Shown here: positions 11,201 through 23,411 of the stretch, in pieces | How the letters are laid out: every line of letters starts with the position of its first letter | How positions within the stretch are numbered: position 1 is the stretch's first letter | Assembly (NCBI GenBank): GCA_025558095.1 | Contig: JAIVFI010000022.1 | Coordinates: forward strand, 496,001 to 560,000 | From: Hyaloraphidium curvatum | Lineage: Eukaryota > Monoblepharomycota > Hyaloraphidiomycetes > Hyaloraphidiales > Hyaloraphidiaceae | Reading direction: 5' to 3' | DNA length: 64,000 bases | Position numbers and translations under genes: made by a program | The notes under the pieces: model-generated | Seen by the model: the letters and a program-made list of their open reading frames with translations, nothing else | Databases searched by the model: none | Told to the model about the DNA's origin: nothing

Positions 11201-12361
11201 GGCGGAGCGGGATCCGTACGAAACCCTGCCGCGGCGCGAGGGTGCCGAGGGGAAGCGGGCCCTGGACGGCGGCCGAAGGAAACCTTCGGCTATCGTGGAC
11301 GACGGCGGTGTTGGCCAGCTGTTGCGAGCTTCCGCGGATGCGCAAAGACGGAAGTTCGGACGGCGCCCCGCGGTCGTGATGACTTCTTGGCTCGCGGTCG
11401 CGGGCACGTCGGCGGACCAGGGTGCCACCTCGGCGGCGCAGATGTTTGTCCCGTCGGCATCCGAGTTTGACGACGTCGTCGACGCCCACATCTACATCCC
11501 CTACCGCTCGAGCTCCATGGTCGAGGCCGTGGTGCAGGCTCTGGATTCGGCCAAGCTCGCCAACACCGTGGCCACCGGGGCCCCTGCTTCGGCCCCACTT
11601 CCGAGCGGATCCGCGTCGGAGGCAGCTCCCGACGGCGCCGCCGGTGGCGCGCCCAAACGCCGCAGGGAGACAAAAGGCCCCGCGAGCGAAATCGACCACA
11701 CCCTGGGCAAGCGGCTGCCGATGCGGATCCTCGCGGTGGACGACAACTCGGTCAACCTTCTTCTGGCGACGCGGTTCCTGGAGAAGATGGGTTTCGAGGG
11801 CGTTCAATGCGCGGACGACGGCAAAGTGGCGATCGAGATGGTGGAGGAGGCCATCCGTGCGGGCCTGCCGTTCGAGCTAATCTTGATGGATGGTGGGTTG
11901 CTCTCGCCGTTGCTTTTTGGCCTTCACCTTACGAAATTCGCACAGTCAACATGCCCGTTATTGACGGCCTCACCGCGTCTCGGGAGATTATCGCGTACTG
12001 CGAGAGTCTGGGCCTAATGCCTCCCGTCATCATCGCCGTCACTGCCGACATCTCTGAGGTGGGTTTGCGTGCCAGCTCTCAACTCGCTTTCGTCTGACGC
12101 GTCCATTTGCTGCAGATCTCCCAGGCCCGCTCGATCGACAGCGGCATGCGCGGAACGCTGACGAAGCCCATCCGGATCCAGTCAATGCAAGAGACCCTGA
12201 TGGCGATTGGCCAGGAGCTCCTTCTCCAAAGGCAGCAGAACGCCTTTTCGCTCCGACTTGGCGAGGACGAAACCCCTGCGCTCGTTAAGAACAGGCTGGA
12301 GAGGTCGCGGCCGCCGTCAGAACGGGGTGGGAGGTCGCCGGGGAGCGGGAACGAGGGATGA
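8242..12361 (+). CDS. Hybrid histidine kinase (PAS-HisKA-HATPase-degenerate REC-REC), 8 exons
   Basis: Introns at 8442-8499, 8746-8799, 9918-9970, 10127-10178, 10212-10266, 11893-11945 and 12059-12115 give 1,245 residues. A PAS-like fold spans about residues 60-190 ([31 protein letters not shown]). A Ser/Gly-rich linker follows, then a second PAS-like segment and a coiled coil ([20 protein letters not shown]). The HisKA H-box SHEIRTPLN carries the phospho-His. The N box is [11 protein letters not shown]1 [18 protein letters not shown] and G2 [12 protein letters not shown] receiver-like domain without the acidic pocket comes next, then a C-terminal receiver with AVDDNS, the acceptor in [11 protein letters not shown] (codon split by the sixth intron) and LTKPI Lys. 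One exon is only 33 nt. It should autophosphorylate and pass phosphate to the C-terminal receiver in a fungal-type multistep phosphorelay. No membrane segment is seen, so it is probably cytosolic. An in-frame ATG at 8077 is possible, but similarity to the inverted copy starts near 8263. Confidence 0.9.
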
Positions 12362-12833
12362 CGAGGACGTGTGAGAGTCGATCTTGTTCCAACTGATTTT
12401 GGCATAACAGGCCGATATGTATTGCCATACTCTATTGGATTAATCACTCTGTGTGCATTCGAATGACCAGTGTCGCATCGCTCGGGGTGGAAAGACGGGG
12501 TCATGGGGGTGACTGGCGGCGTGGCGGTGGGAAAGATGAACTCGGGGCCAAGCCGTAGATCCCCGTGCTGTGCACGACCGGATGGTTTTGATGCCGAGAG
12601 ACGTCATCGGTTCCTCGCGGGAGACGTAAGGGTTCAGGGTCCGACGCGTGTGGAAAATCCTGGCATGGCTGGAGCGCACGTAATGTCTCCCCCGTCCGGA
12701 GAATGTTCCGCGAGAATGTCGCGATTCCATCGAACCGCACCATTAAAAGGAGCCCGTTCTCTGCCATTCCATTCGCGTCCGACCAACCCATTCCCTGACA
12801 CCGCTTCCTTCGCACCAACAGCACCCAACAGCG
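12362..12833. promoter_or_regulatory. Intergenic, likely promoter of the NTF2-like gene
   Basis: It lies between the kinase stop and the next ATG in the same direction. CATTAAAAGG at 12741-12750 is about 85 nt before the ATG, a spacing similar to the other TATA-like elements in the window. No convincing coding frame. Confidence 0.35.
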
Positions 12834-13985
12834 ATGGCCGCTTCCAGCGAGAAGATCAAGGCCGCCTTCCAAGGCCTTGTCGACGACACCAACAAACAGG
12901 CCAAAGCGGCGGCGCCCGACGCATCGTACTGGAAGGCCCACGCCGCCGACCCGTCCTCCCTCGCGTTCAGCAGCGTCCTCGGTCGGTCGCCCCGCGGGCA
13001 GGAAACCCGCCCGCCCGACTGATGCCCCGTCCCGCACCCAGGAAGCGTCTACGGCGCCGACGAGGTCACCGCGGCCGTCAACCTCTGGCTCGCCGGCGGG
13101 ATCGCCATCCACCCCGTCGGCGAGATCAAGGTGACCTCGCCCGGGCTCGGGATCAACTTTGCCGAGGCGCCAGTCAAGTACACCTTTACGAAGGAGGTGT
13201 TGCCCGGAGCCCCCCTCGGTGTGCCTCACTGTCCATGATGGCATTTTCTGGTTCTGATGTGTGCCGCAGAGGCCAAGGGCACGCTCACGATCACCGCGAC
13301 GGACGACGGCAAGGTCACGCAGATCAGCGGCTACGATGCGCCCGAGCTCCGCGAGACGCTGATCAAGCTTCTCGGTGGTGGGGCCGTCGCCAAGGAGAGC
13401 GAGGCGGCCAAGGCGGCGCTGGAGGCGATGGTGGCCAATGTTAAGACGCTGGATGCGAAACAGATGGCCAAGGACATGGCCGACGACGGTGGGACCCGCA
13501 GCCGCGATTGCAGGCTCCTCTCGGGCTGAATCAGATGCTTCCAGTCGTGTTCGTCGACCCGAATGCGGCGGTCAAGGGCAAAGGTGGGCGAGCCGTTTGC
13601 GGGGGCCATCGGTGGGACTGATCGGTGCGCAGCCAACGTCGAGGCGGCCGTCGCGCAGTGGTTCAAGCTGAGCCTGAATGGCAGCAAGACGCTTTCGGCG
13701 GTCCGTTCCGTGCAGCCACACACCGCGTTCGCCACAGTGGAGTACGACTTTGCGCTGCCCCCCGAAAGCGGCCTCGCAGGTGGGCTCCCGTCTCGGCAGC
13801 GTGCGGGGCATGGCTGACAGCGGGCATGTGTACGAGAAGGGAAGAAGCAGGTCGGTCCGCTTTTTGTCAAGACCAACGACGCCGGCAAGGTTTCGCTCGT
13901 GGCGGCGCTGACCGGCGACGCCGCGTCCAGGGCGTTCAACGCGACTCTGCTCGGATTCGCTGCCAAGGCTGCTGGCGCTGCGTGA
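12834..13985 (+). CDS. Two-domain NTF2/SnoaL-like protein
   Basis: Six exons (introns 12982-13041, 13197-13271, 13489-13544, 13584-13632, 13780-13839) give 283 residues. An N-terminal helix (KIKAAFQGLVDDTNKQ) precedes a first alpha+beta segment: LGSVYGADEVTAAVNLWL, then strands ending KGTLTITATDDGKVTQISGYDAPE. A linker helix region follows. A second, similar segment is VFVDPNAAVKGK-ANVEAAVAQWFKLSLNG, then strands and VKTNDAGKVSLVAALTGD. In both halves a G.(A/N)V..AV..W helix precedes strands ending in a 'DG/AGK(V)..' turn, as in duplicated NTF2-like (SnoaL) folds. That fold call is inference from pattern. No catalytic residues can be assigned. The acceptors at 13271 and 13839 are the least certain. 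No signal peptide. Confidence 0.72.
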
Positions 13986-14210
13986 TCGGAAAGGATGCGG
14001 CGTTAGTCATGATTGTATTGGCATTGCAAGTACAGAGTCCAAATGCGTGCAGCAGTGATCGGCCGACGCTCGGGTCCGCGGGGAGTGCGACCGGTGCTGT
14101 GAAGCATGGCTCATTGGAATGTGTCGGAATGCCAAAATCAGGGAGCTTGGCAGGGGCCGGAGAGCCGAAAGCCTGACGTGCACAGTCATCGTTCACCCAA
14201 ACAAACCACG

Positions 14211-14531
14211 ATGTCGCTCATCCCCGTCCGCGCGCCCCTCGCCCTCCTGCGTATCTTTTCCCGCGCATTCTCCACGCCTCCCGGGCCCACCGAGTCGGTC
14301 CCGTCGCCCAAGACGATGCCCGCGACGCCCGGCACGCCCCACCCCTCCTCCCTCGACCCCGTCGACCCGCGTTCGGTCCCGAACGAGGGCGATACTCAGG
14401 ACGCCTCGGGCAAGAGCGAGGGCGGGAAGGTGCTCGAGAAGAAGAAGGAGGAGGAGATGGAGGACCGGGATCTCGGGGACGTGCAGAAAGCGAAGGAAAG
14501 GGTGGTGGACACGGACCAGACGAGCTCCTGA
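14211..14531 (+). CDS. Small protein with mitochondrial-type presequence
   Basis: A 106-residue single-exon frame. The N-terminus (MSLIPVRAPLALLRIFSRAF) is Arg-rich, free of acidic residues and amphipathic. It ends in an R-A-F/S context that resembles a matrix-processing-peptidase site near residues 18-21. The remainder is Pro/Ser-rich, then highly charged (KVLEKKKEEEMEDRDLGDV) and probably disordered or helical. I do not recognise a family. It runs towards the large secreted-protein gene and ends about 115 bp from that gene's stop. Start choice rests on the presequence; an in-frame ATG 105 nt upstream is less likely. Confidence 0.55.
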   Translation: MSLIPVRAPLALLRIFSRAFSTPPGPTESVPSPKTMPATPGTPHPSSLDPVDPRSVPNEGDTQDASGKSEGGKVLEKKKEEEMEDRDLGDVQKAKERVVDTDQTSS

Positions 14532-14646
14532 GGACTCCGAGTGGGTTCGAATGGAGACAAAGACTTTCGTCAACTGATAACTTACAACTACTGTGCCACA
14601 GGTCACAAACGACAAACGAATCCATGTGAATCACCAATGCCATCTT

Positions 14647-17600
14647 TCAGTCTTCGCCAAACAGCCCACCGTCCTCTTCCACGTCCTCAGCCGATCCTTC
14701 AACCTCACGGCCTTCCTGCGGACCCTCTTCCTCCTGCTCCTCCGCCGTCGTTGCCGCAGACGGAGCCCCCTCGGGCGGCACGGGCCTCCAGCATGTCAGC
14801 AGCGCCGGATCCTGCCCTCCAGCAGCATACACATCCTTCCCGTCGTCGGACGCGCGCATGAACAGCTCGCGCGCGTTGCGCGCCCGCAGCGCAAAGGTGA
14901 TTCCCGGGCACCCGGACCCGAACCCCGGCCGCGCGGGGCCGGGCGTCGGCAACCAGCACGCGTCCTCCTTCCTCCTCGGCCGGTCCGTGAGCACGATCTC
15001 GGTAGAGTTGCTCGCCGCCAGGGCAAGGTACTGGCCCGGCCTGAGCACAGACTCGAGCGTGAAGTGGTAGCTTGCCCCGCAGATCGGCTCAACCACGCGG
15101 AACGCCGCGGAGCGGTCGGCCTGCTGCACGTCGAGCTTGCCCCTGCGCAGGACGACGTCGCCGTCCAAGGGCTCGGTTGCAATGTACTCCTCGCCAACCG
15201 ACCCGACCGAATGGAACGAGATCAGGTCGCCCAGGTTGATCGACTCGGCGTTGATCCTCGGCTCGAAGCGCTGCACCCTCGCGCCCGCCTGGTCCACCGA
15301 CGGGTCCGCGCACCGCGTCAAGCGGAGCTTCTTCTTCCTGGTCACCGCGAGGCACCGCCCGTCGCTGGCCGTCGACGCCAGCACCACGTCCTCGAGCATC
15401 ACGGGGGAGCCAAAGTCGCGCGCAATCGCCACCCCGGCGCCGGTGGGGGTCAGCTGGCCCGTCCGGTTGTTGTAGGCCCACACGCCATTGGGCCGGCCCT
15501 CCAGGCAGGGCGTCAGGACCAGGCTCGAGCGTGCATTAACGCCCAGGCAGAACCCGCCGCTGACGCGGAAGCTCTGGCCGTGCGGTTCCTTGGTCGACTG
15601 CGTATGACGGGGTCAATCGATGCCGCGCCCATCTCCGCGAGACGTTGCCCACCAGAAACACGGTCGAGTGCATCTTCTTGCGAAGCGCGCACGGCGGGCC
15701 CTCGCGCGAGAAGGCGCCGACCATGGTGCCGCACGAGACGTACAGGTCGTCCCCGAACTTGAGCCGGAAGTCGTTGTCCTCCCCGCCCGGCATGCCGGGC
15801 GGCGGGCCCTGGAGGTGGACGGGGTCAGCGGGCACGGTTTGAGGCCGGGAGAGGCGGGACTCACCGCGTAGTATCCGGGGGCCAGGGCTGGGATCACGGG
15901 TAGCTCGCTGGCCGAGACATGCTGACCGGGATCCGATCCGTCTTGGTTCTGCGCAGTGCCGCCGCGCTTCTCCAGCCTCAGCCGACGCTGGAGATGCAGG
16001 TCGATCGCCTCGTCCAGCGTCATGACGCGCGAGTCGAAGAGGATCGTCTCAGGGGTGTCCAGCAGATCCCGCTTCCGGAAGCGGAAGTGGCCGTGGGGCA
16101 GGAACTCGACGTCCTCGACGTCCCGCTCGGCAAGCCTGAAGAGGTTGGCGACCTTTTCCGCGATGCCTTTCAGGTGCTGTTCGAAGAACCTCTCCGCGGT
16201 CGCCCCGATGTTCTTGAAGTTAAAGGCGAACTGTACGTCGACCCTCTGGCCCATGATGACGCCCATGATCCGGACGGTGACCGCGCCCGACATGAAGCCG
16301 GCCTTGAACCCCGCGTCGAGCTTGGCGGATATGGCGGCGGTCTGGATCCCAATCATCTGCTTGATCTTGGGCTGGATCCACGTGGCGATCTTGGCCGCGG
16401 CCTTGACCGCGGACGACAGCCCGTTCAGGGTGCCCTCGGCGGCCTTCAGCGAGCCCGTCGCGATGTCGAGGGCGCCCTGAGCGGCGGTGCAGGCCGACTG
16501 GCACGCGGTGTTGATGGCGAAGCCCGAAACGGCGGTCCAGCCCTTGCAAACGCCCTTCTTGACCTTGTTGAAGGTGTCCTCGGCGGTGTCCTTGATCTTG
16601 CGGCCCACGCTTTCGCCCCACGACTTGATTTTTCCGAGGCGCTTCTCGAGCGCGATCCTGTGCCCACCGTTTACGGGCGCGCCCGGGGAGAGCAGCGCTC
16701 CGCGCCGGACGAGGAGGCGCCGCCGTCCGCACTTGACCTTGTCCGCCGCCTGCTTGCACTTCTTCTTCCTGGAAAACGATGCAAAGCAGCTCAGCTCCGG
16801 AAAGCGTCGCCTCTCGCCGAAGGACGCACCAATCGCACGCTGCCTTCTTGGCCTTCTCCACCGCGGCGCGCTTGTTGGCGACGTCGTCCGACGCGCTCTT
16901 GAGAGCCTTGGCTCCCGCCTGCGCCCACTTGGTCACGGCGTCGACGACGCGGTCGATGAAGCGGTCCATGTTCTGCAGGTTCGCCGCGACCGCAAAGTCG
17001 AGCCGGGCACCGATGCTCGCCTCGAACTTGAAGTCCGCGCGGAACTCGTAGTACGTCGCCGCGAAGCCGACGCTGTACCGCGTGGGGCTGATGGACACCT
17101 GGGCGTCGACCTCGAACATCAGGACCCTGACGAAGGCGTTGAGCTGCAGCGAGATCGCCGTGGGCTGGGCCATCTGCAGGTTCAGGTCGAGCATGGGACC
17201 CCGCTTCCTGTCGGTCCGGCTGAAGTAGGCCATGATGAGCCCGTCGCCGAGCTTGAGCGGGGTCAGCGACGCCTTGACGCGGATGCCGGCCGCCGGGTTG
17301 ATGGAGATCTCGGCATCGGCCGTCACGTCCAGGATGTTGAGCGTCCCCTTGAAGAAGAAGCCCATGGGGAACTCGCGGCCGGGGACGACGCAGCCACCCA
17401 TGGGACAGAGGGACAGCGTGTTCTTGCCGGGAAAGCCCGAGTTGAGGATGGGCGCGGGGATGATGTCGGGGGAGATTCGGATGCCGGTGAAGGCCGCGAT
17501 GATGGTCTTGAAGTCGATGTTGCTGATCTCGCCGCCGAACCAGTTGTTCTGCGGGTTGGCCGGGTCGATGGAGAGGTAGACCGATCCTCCGATGCACTGC

Positions 17601-20600
17601 GATTTGACGTCGAACTGGTTGTCTGGAGTGTAGCAGTTCTTGCCGATGGCAACCTCGCCTCCGAGCAGGACCGATGGCGCTCCCAAGGTCGCGGTGATGC
17701 CGACCTCGAGGATGAGGTTGCCGACGTTCAGGCGCTCCCAGCCGAACGCGCGCCTCCAGATCCCCTTCATCGAGCCCCCGAGGATCACGCTGGCGGACTT
17801 AACGCCGATGAAGGCGGACAGCGTGATCGGCGGCTGGCTCTTGTCGACGTGGAGTTGGAGTGCGCCGACCAGCATGAGCCGGAGGGCCGGGAAGGAAGCC
17901 TCGAAGCCGACCTGCTGCAGCACGAGGCCGTCCGTGATCCTGAGGTCCGACACGCCGGCCGAGACGGTCACGTCGGGAGGGTTGACGACCGCGCTGATCT
18001 GCAGCGCGGCGTCCTGGCCCAGCAGCATGACCATGACCTCGCAGAACTGCTGGCCGCCGCAGTCCGGCGGCAGGCCCATGCGGAGGTTGAGCGAGAGGCC
18101 GCGCTTGATTTCGGGGATGTACTGCAGGGGAGGATCGAATGCCATGGGCGTGCCTTCGACGTAGCGCGAGCTGCTCGAGATGATGAGGCCCATCTGAAAC
18201 GGTTCGTGTCAAACCCGCTCCGTCGAGCCGCCGATGGCGCTCACCGTCATGCCCGAGGCCACGAGGTCGAGTCCGGGCACCTTGAACCCGGGGATCATCT
18301 TGGCCAGGAGCTTGGTGAACATGTCGCCCCTGATCCCGAGGGCCAGGGTCCCCCCGAGAGCTCCCCCGGCCTGCTTGCCGGCAATGACCTGCACGACCGC
18401 CCCCGGCAGGACGTTTGCCCCGGCGCTGAACCGCACGACGGCGTCGCCGCTTCCGAGGATGACCGCCAGCCTGAACTGTTCGAGCTCGAACGCCCTCAGC
18501 TTCAGCTTGTCGATGATCGCCTCCACGGGACCCGAGGGAAAGATGGCCGCCCCGAGCTGCTTGATCACGTCCCCGAAGCCGAGGCGCTCGGCAGTGACCG
18601 AGATCACCCATTGTCCGCCGCCGTTTGCCGGCACGCCGGCCGGAGCCGCGGAACCACCAGAAGGCCTCGAGGCTTGCGACCGTCCCTTCGAGGCGGCCTT
18701 CTGCCGCTTCCAAAGCCGCCTTTGAAGGTCGGGCGCGGTCTCGTTCGCTCCGACGGCCGCCAGGTGCCGCCGAAACAGGTGGTGGTTGACGTGCGCGAGC
18801 GGGATCTCAAAGAACCCGAGCTCCTTGGCGTCCGACAGGGGTGGGACCTCGGCCCAGGGCCGGATGCCGTCGATTTCGGGCGCCGGAAGCCTGTCGTCGG
18901 GCGCGGTTTCGGCAAAGAAGGCGTCCGGATCCCGATCGCGGGACCGCTCCGCGCGCGCAAAGAGCCGCCGCCGTGCCTCCTCCTCGGACTCGACCGCAGC
19001 AGCGCCGTCCGGGAAGTCCCCCGACGTGTCCACGCCGTCCGCGCGGCCGATCCTCGCGGCGAGCGGCACGCCGCCGACGCTCCACGAGCCCTCGATCCGG
19101 ACGTCGACCGCGCGCTGCGCGCCGAAAGGATCCAGGACGGCGAACACCACGGCGGGGTTCCCGAAGCTGATGGGGAGGAAGTCGAACCGGAACATGCCGG
19201 GCGGGAGCACGGCGCGAAGGGAGAAGCGCGTGGCGCAGCCCGAGGCGGCGGCGCCCCGTTTGCAGAACACGAGCGAAATGTCCTTGATCTGGGTGTTCAG
19301 CACGCCGTTGATGCCGGAGGAGAGAACGGGTATGGCGGGAATGTCCGAAAGGAGCTGCGATACCTTGAGCTTCGACAGCAGGGACTTGATGGTGACGGCG
19401 CGCCCGCCGACGGACATGCGGAGCGGGAGGGCGTCGCCCTCGCCGAGCACGGGAAGCGAGAATCCGACGTCCGGAAAGAGCGGGAGGCGGGCGGTACCCG
19501 CGAGGTCGAACCTGACGCCCGAGGCGGCGTCGTAGCTGAGGGTGGCGGAGTTGTTGGCCAGCCCAAAGCCGTCGCCGAGCCTGATGTCGGCGAAGCTGAT
19601 GACCGCGCGGGCCGAGGCGACGGCCGGCACCGCGTCGAAATCCAGAGCGACCTGGCTGAGGGACGCGATCGAGCTGATGGGCCCGAAGGCGTCCGGCAGG
19701 GCCAAGGGGGGGCTGCCGCCCAGCAGAAGCCCGACGAATCCCTGGGCCGCCTTCCACGAGAGCTTCAGCCCCGTGAGCCGAACCACGATCTTCCTTTCGA
19801 GGCCGCCGGTGTAGCCCTTGCATGTGGCCTCGATCGGAACGGCCGCCGACGCGGCCAAGGTCCCGGCGACGGATCGGCGGCGCCAGCGTGCGCGGCCGAG
19901 ACGCCGCCGCCTCGGTCGCCCGCGTTTCGTTCGGCGGCGGCGCTCCTCGGATTCCTCGCAGTCGTCCCCGGCCTCCTCGGCCTCCTCGGCCTCTTCGGGT
20001 TCCTCGGCCTCCTCGGGTTCCTCGGCCTCGGTCTCGGCCGACTCCTCGTCCTCCTGTCCCGCTTCGTCGTCCCCAGCATCCGCTTCCCCGTCGGCCCCGC
20101 CGTCCCCTGCTGGCCCGAGCCCGATGATCATGCCCGGCTTGGCCCCCGTGCGCGGCACCAGCTTCCCGACGGCATTGCCCGCGCAGCCGAGGGCGCCGCC
20201 TAGATCCCCCGGAAGCACCGACGAGGCGAACCTCGCAAAGCCGTCCGGGTCCTGCGCGGATGGGAGTCAGCACCCCGACATGCGCTGCGCGGTCGGTCGG
20301 GGCCCACCTGGACGACGAACACCACCCCCTGCGACTCGTCTTCGGCGTCGCCGTCCGGCATCGCGCCCGCGCACGCGCTCTTGGCGGCGACCAGCTGCAC
20401 GGGAGAAAGGTCCGGGAGGTCCGTCGAGAGGCTGCCGCAGTGCGCCATGCGGACCGAGGCCGCCTTGGCCCGTGCCAGGGCCCTTTCGAGGGCAGAGGGG
20501 GAGATGCCGAGGACGGCGGCCAGCCCTGCCGGCCCGGTTGGACCTTTGGATCCGAATCAGGGTGCGCCGAAGGTGCGATCCGCGGCAGCAACCCACCTTT

Positions 20601-21062
20601 GTCCGATTCGGCGTCGGTTTCGTCGCCCTCGTGTCCTTCCATGCTTTCTGAAGGCCCCTCTCCGGCCTCCTCCTCGTCGGCCTCCTCTTCGCCAGCACCC
20701 TCCTCGGGATCCTCACCGGGTTCCACATCCGCGGGCTCGTCTTCGGCCGCTTCGGGCTCGGGCTCCTCGTCCCCGGATGGCTCGAAAGGCTCGTCCTCCC
20801 CGGCATCCCCCTCGTCGGTCCCGTCCTCAGCTGCTCCCTCCTCGGGCTCCTCCTCCGCATCCCCGTCGTCGTCGGCCTCCTGTGCACCCGCGTCCCCAGG
20901 GTCGGGCGGCTCCTCCACGTCGCCGCGCACGTCTCCCGCGAGCGCCGGCCGCCCGCCGCGCACCACCGCGCGGCCGTCCGCCGCGGGCGCGCGCCACACG
21001 GCGATCGCGAGCAGGAGGAGGAGGGCGAGGAGCAGCGTGCGCGTGCGGCGCCAGGGCGCCAT
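14647..21062 (-). CDS. Very large secreted protein with acidic N-terminal region and beta-trefoil-like C-terminus
   Basis: Six introns (20596-20526, 20307-20252, 18244-18194, 16829-16769, 15864-15809, 15643-15598) join seven exons into about 2,024 residues; exon lengths sum to a whole number of codons. Residues 1-30 are a signal peptide (MAPWRRTRTLLLALLLLLA). A long Glu/Asp-rich stretch follows (to about 155), and a second one lies near 260-300. The middle (about 330-1,450) is repetitive in texture: many short beta-like segments with SLNLRMGLPPDCGG, NPPDVTVSAGVSDLRI and Cys pairs, but no family I can name. Near 1,450-1,620 are amphipathic helices. The C-terminus has GGFCLGVNARSSLVLTPC..W.YNN.TGQL, typical of a ricin-B-like trefoil repeat, then a second trefoil-like block (GDLISFHSVGSVGEEYIATE). 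It may be an extracellular, calcium-binding or adhesive protein; function unknown. The reverse strand carries a 1,238-codon open frame that is only a composition shadow. Confidence 0.8.
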
Positions 21063-22164
21063 CGCGCGGGGCGGCGGATGGCCGGTGCGGTGCACCCGCC
21101 GTGGCTCCGCGGGGCGGGCGGGATTTGGCCCTTGATTTCACCCAAATGGCCCCGGGAGTAGAGAACTGATTTCACCCCGGCCCGGATTCATCGCCGGACA
21201 ACCGCCGAAGGTAGCGCTCATCGAAGTTTACAGCACAGGGCATGGTCAGTTAAATGGACCAGCGCCGATTTGTGAGCCCTACAACTGACCCGCGAGTATC
21301 GGGCGCGCTTCGGAGTGCGAGGCACAGCCGAGGAAGTTCACATAAGCTTACTTGAGCAGAGCGTTCTTTCTTTGCCTTCTCCCCGTAATCGGCTCTCACA
21401 CGCCAATGTTGATGTAATGGTGAACGGACCACAGGCCCGTTCAGGGGTAGGAGTAGGCCGCAGGCAACCGTCTCTGAACTTCCGCAGCTGTGCCTGGCAC
21501 CCCAGGACGCGCCCAATCCCCACGCTGGCGCGCAACCGGCCAGTGCAGCGGTCCATCCAGATCGAAACCCTTACAGTCGGCACCTTGCCGCGAAGGGACG
21601 GCACGCCTGGCAGCGGCCTTGAAGAAGTCGTTCGCCTGAGGGCCGAGGCGACCGAAAGTCTCGATGCCAAAGGGCACATAGCCGATAAGGGAGGGATCGG
21701 GGATAGCAAACCATGTGGCAAGGGCAGTGAGCTTCCGTCTCCGCCTCTAGCGGCGTGACCCGCTGCCGACGGACCCCCTCACCTCGTTGCGGCACGCCCC
21801 CGGCCTGCGTTGCCCGACAGGGCCGGCCGACGAAGAGGGGGCTAACGTCCGGTTGTTCTTACCACCTAGTTGACTCTGTCGGGTGAATTTCCGGCATCAG
21901 TCATCGAGGAGGGACTTGACGGAGAAGGTGGTGCACAACTGAGTGCAGCGAAAAACGCACTCCCATGCAGAAGCCCACCTCGGCGTGAACAGACCTCCTC
22001 CCGTCGACTACAGAGCCTCAGGATGTTGCGAGCGTACGCTCGCGGCGGGGTTTCCGCGCCTTGCCCCCACACTGCGAAATACTCGCATCGTGCGGCCAAA
22101 ACAGGGCGCTGACGAAATGGCTCCTGACTCCTCACGAACCCCCACATCAGATTGTACCAAAGCC
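21063..22164. other. 1.1-kb intergenic region, nothing recognised
   Basis: It separates the divergent starts of the large secreted-protein gene and the first small Cys-rich secreted gene, so it presumably holds both promoters. GC content drops noticeably near 21220-21430. No coding frame shows a signal peptide, family motif or consistent splicing, and no tRNA-like cloverleaf was found by eye. Confidence 0.4.
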
Positions 22165-22880
22165 ATGGGTCGCCACGCCGGGCTCATCGCTCTGCTCCTT
22201 GTTCTGTCGCTCTCTGCGCTGGCCGACGCAAGGTGGGCCTTCGGGTGCCGGGGTCCTTCCGAGAGAGACGGGCCACCGACCCTCCGACAGCCCCTTTGCG
22301 AACCAGGTCCTGTTCGCCCGCAGCTGCGGGGACTGCGCTGCGGAATCGTACTGGTGGGCCCGCTGCGCACGTCCGCCACGCCCCCGCGTGCCTGACACGG
22401 CCCGCGCCCAGCGAGTTTTCCCACCCCGGGGCTCCGGAAGGCCACGTCGCCTGCGTCGCATACTTCCACGGCGCCCGCTCGCTCTACCGCCGCTACGACG
22501 ACACGGTATGCACCGGCCAGGACGTTGCCGGCTTCAAGAAGTGCCCCGACGGCGCCGTGCCGGGCACCGCATGCGACACCGGGACGGGGAACTTCCTCCC
22601 GGCGGGCGCGACCGAGTCGGGCGGTGCCTGCACGTATGCCCCGGCCAGCGGCGAGCGCTGCTGCGTCGACTTCACTTTCATGTCCACCAAGTTTGGCTGC
22701 AACACGGTGTGCCGCCCCGCCGCAGGCGTCGACGAGGTGCCGGTGTGGACCGCCAGCGGCCAGACCATCTACTGCGACAACGGTGGACTGGTCACGCAGA
22801 CGCCGGGAACAACTATGTGCACCACTGGCAACTATTCCCCGGTCCCCGGGATAGTTGCCTTGTGCTGCACAGGACAGTAG
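22165..22880 (+). CDS. Small secreted Cys-rich protein, copy A
   Basis: Introns 22233-22290 and 22354-22411 give 199 residues. The signal peptide is MGRHAGLIALLLVLSLSALADA. Exon 2 encodes SCGDCAAESY. The exon 2/3 junction makes YCEFSHPGA, a string identical in copy B at 25773-26442. Exon 3 continues VACVAYFHGARSLYRRYDD, CTYAPASGERCCVDF, FGCNTVCRP and a C-terminal ALCCTGQ. About 16 Cys residues in the mature part suggest a disulfide-stabilised extracellular domain. Intron positions and phases (both phase 2) match copy B. No known effector, lectin or enzyme motif is recognised. It is probably secreted to the cell surface or medium. Confidence 0.78.
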
Positions 22881-23411
22881 TGTTGAACACGCGCGACGAT
22901 GGTGGTGGCGGCTCCGCCGGCCGGGACGGAGCTGGTGACGAAGAAAGTCATCAATGAACCACCGCACGTGTTAACATAACAGCACGAGAGGTTGGGAGCT
23001 GTTGGGATCATTCATAGCAGGTGGGCCGCACAACTCCGCTTCAACATCAAGATTGCATCGTGGTTTGTCCTCCCATTGTACAAACATCAATCTCCTTTAC
23101 ACTTACGGCGCGTTCTGCCCCTGCCCTTATGCCCCGGTCGAGATGATGTGCGCCAGTGATGCCTGATCAGCGTCCAGCCAACGCGGCATGTCATGCCCTG
23201 CTCGCATGCGGGATGAAGCTCGTGAAAAACGGGGAAGAACGGAGGAGCAGCTGCTCGGAGGGGGCATCGTCGCCGTTGCGGAAGCGGGCAGAGAGTCGAA
23301 CGTTCACCTCCTAGGATCCCGCCCCTGCTTGGACGGCGGTCGGGGAGATGGAGAGACGCAATCGGTCGTATTAGTAAGGCGACTGCCTGCTTTCCGTCCC
23401 ACAACCGGCCC
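22881..23411. other. Intergenic, nothing recognised
   Basis: It lies between the convergent 3' ends of the Cys-rich copy A gene and the GFA enzyme gene. The first ~200 bp are less GC-rich than the surroundings. No coding frame with family features. Confidence 0.4.

Noticed and set aside
10161-11807. A 548-codon frame on the minus strand
   Set aside because: Shadow of the histidine kinase exon; the plus-strand frame carries all catalytic boxes and matches the duplicated copy.
18193-18209. Two separate genes split at the stop near 18209
   Set aside because: A GTGAGC donor at 18244 and a TTTCAG acceptor at 18194 remove the stop and keep phase, giving one continuous secreted protein.
16487-20203. 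A 1,238-codon open frame on the plus strand
   Set aside because: It is antisense to the large secreted-protein gene, has no domain or signal sequence, is dominated by Arg/Glu/Gly/Leu composition, and arises from GC-rich third positions of the real gene.
21063-22164. A small gene or RNA in the 1.1-kb gap
   Set aside because: Frames of up to about 147 codons exist but show no signal, splice or family support, and no tRNA-like fold was found by eye.
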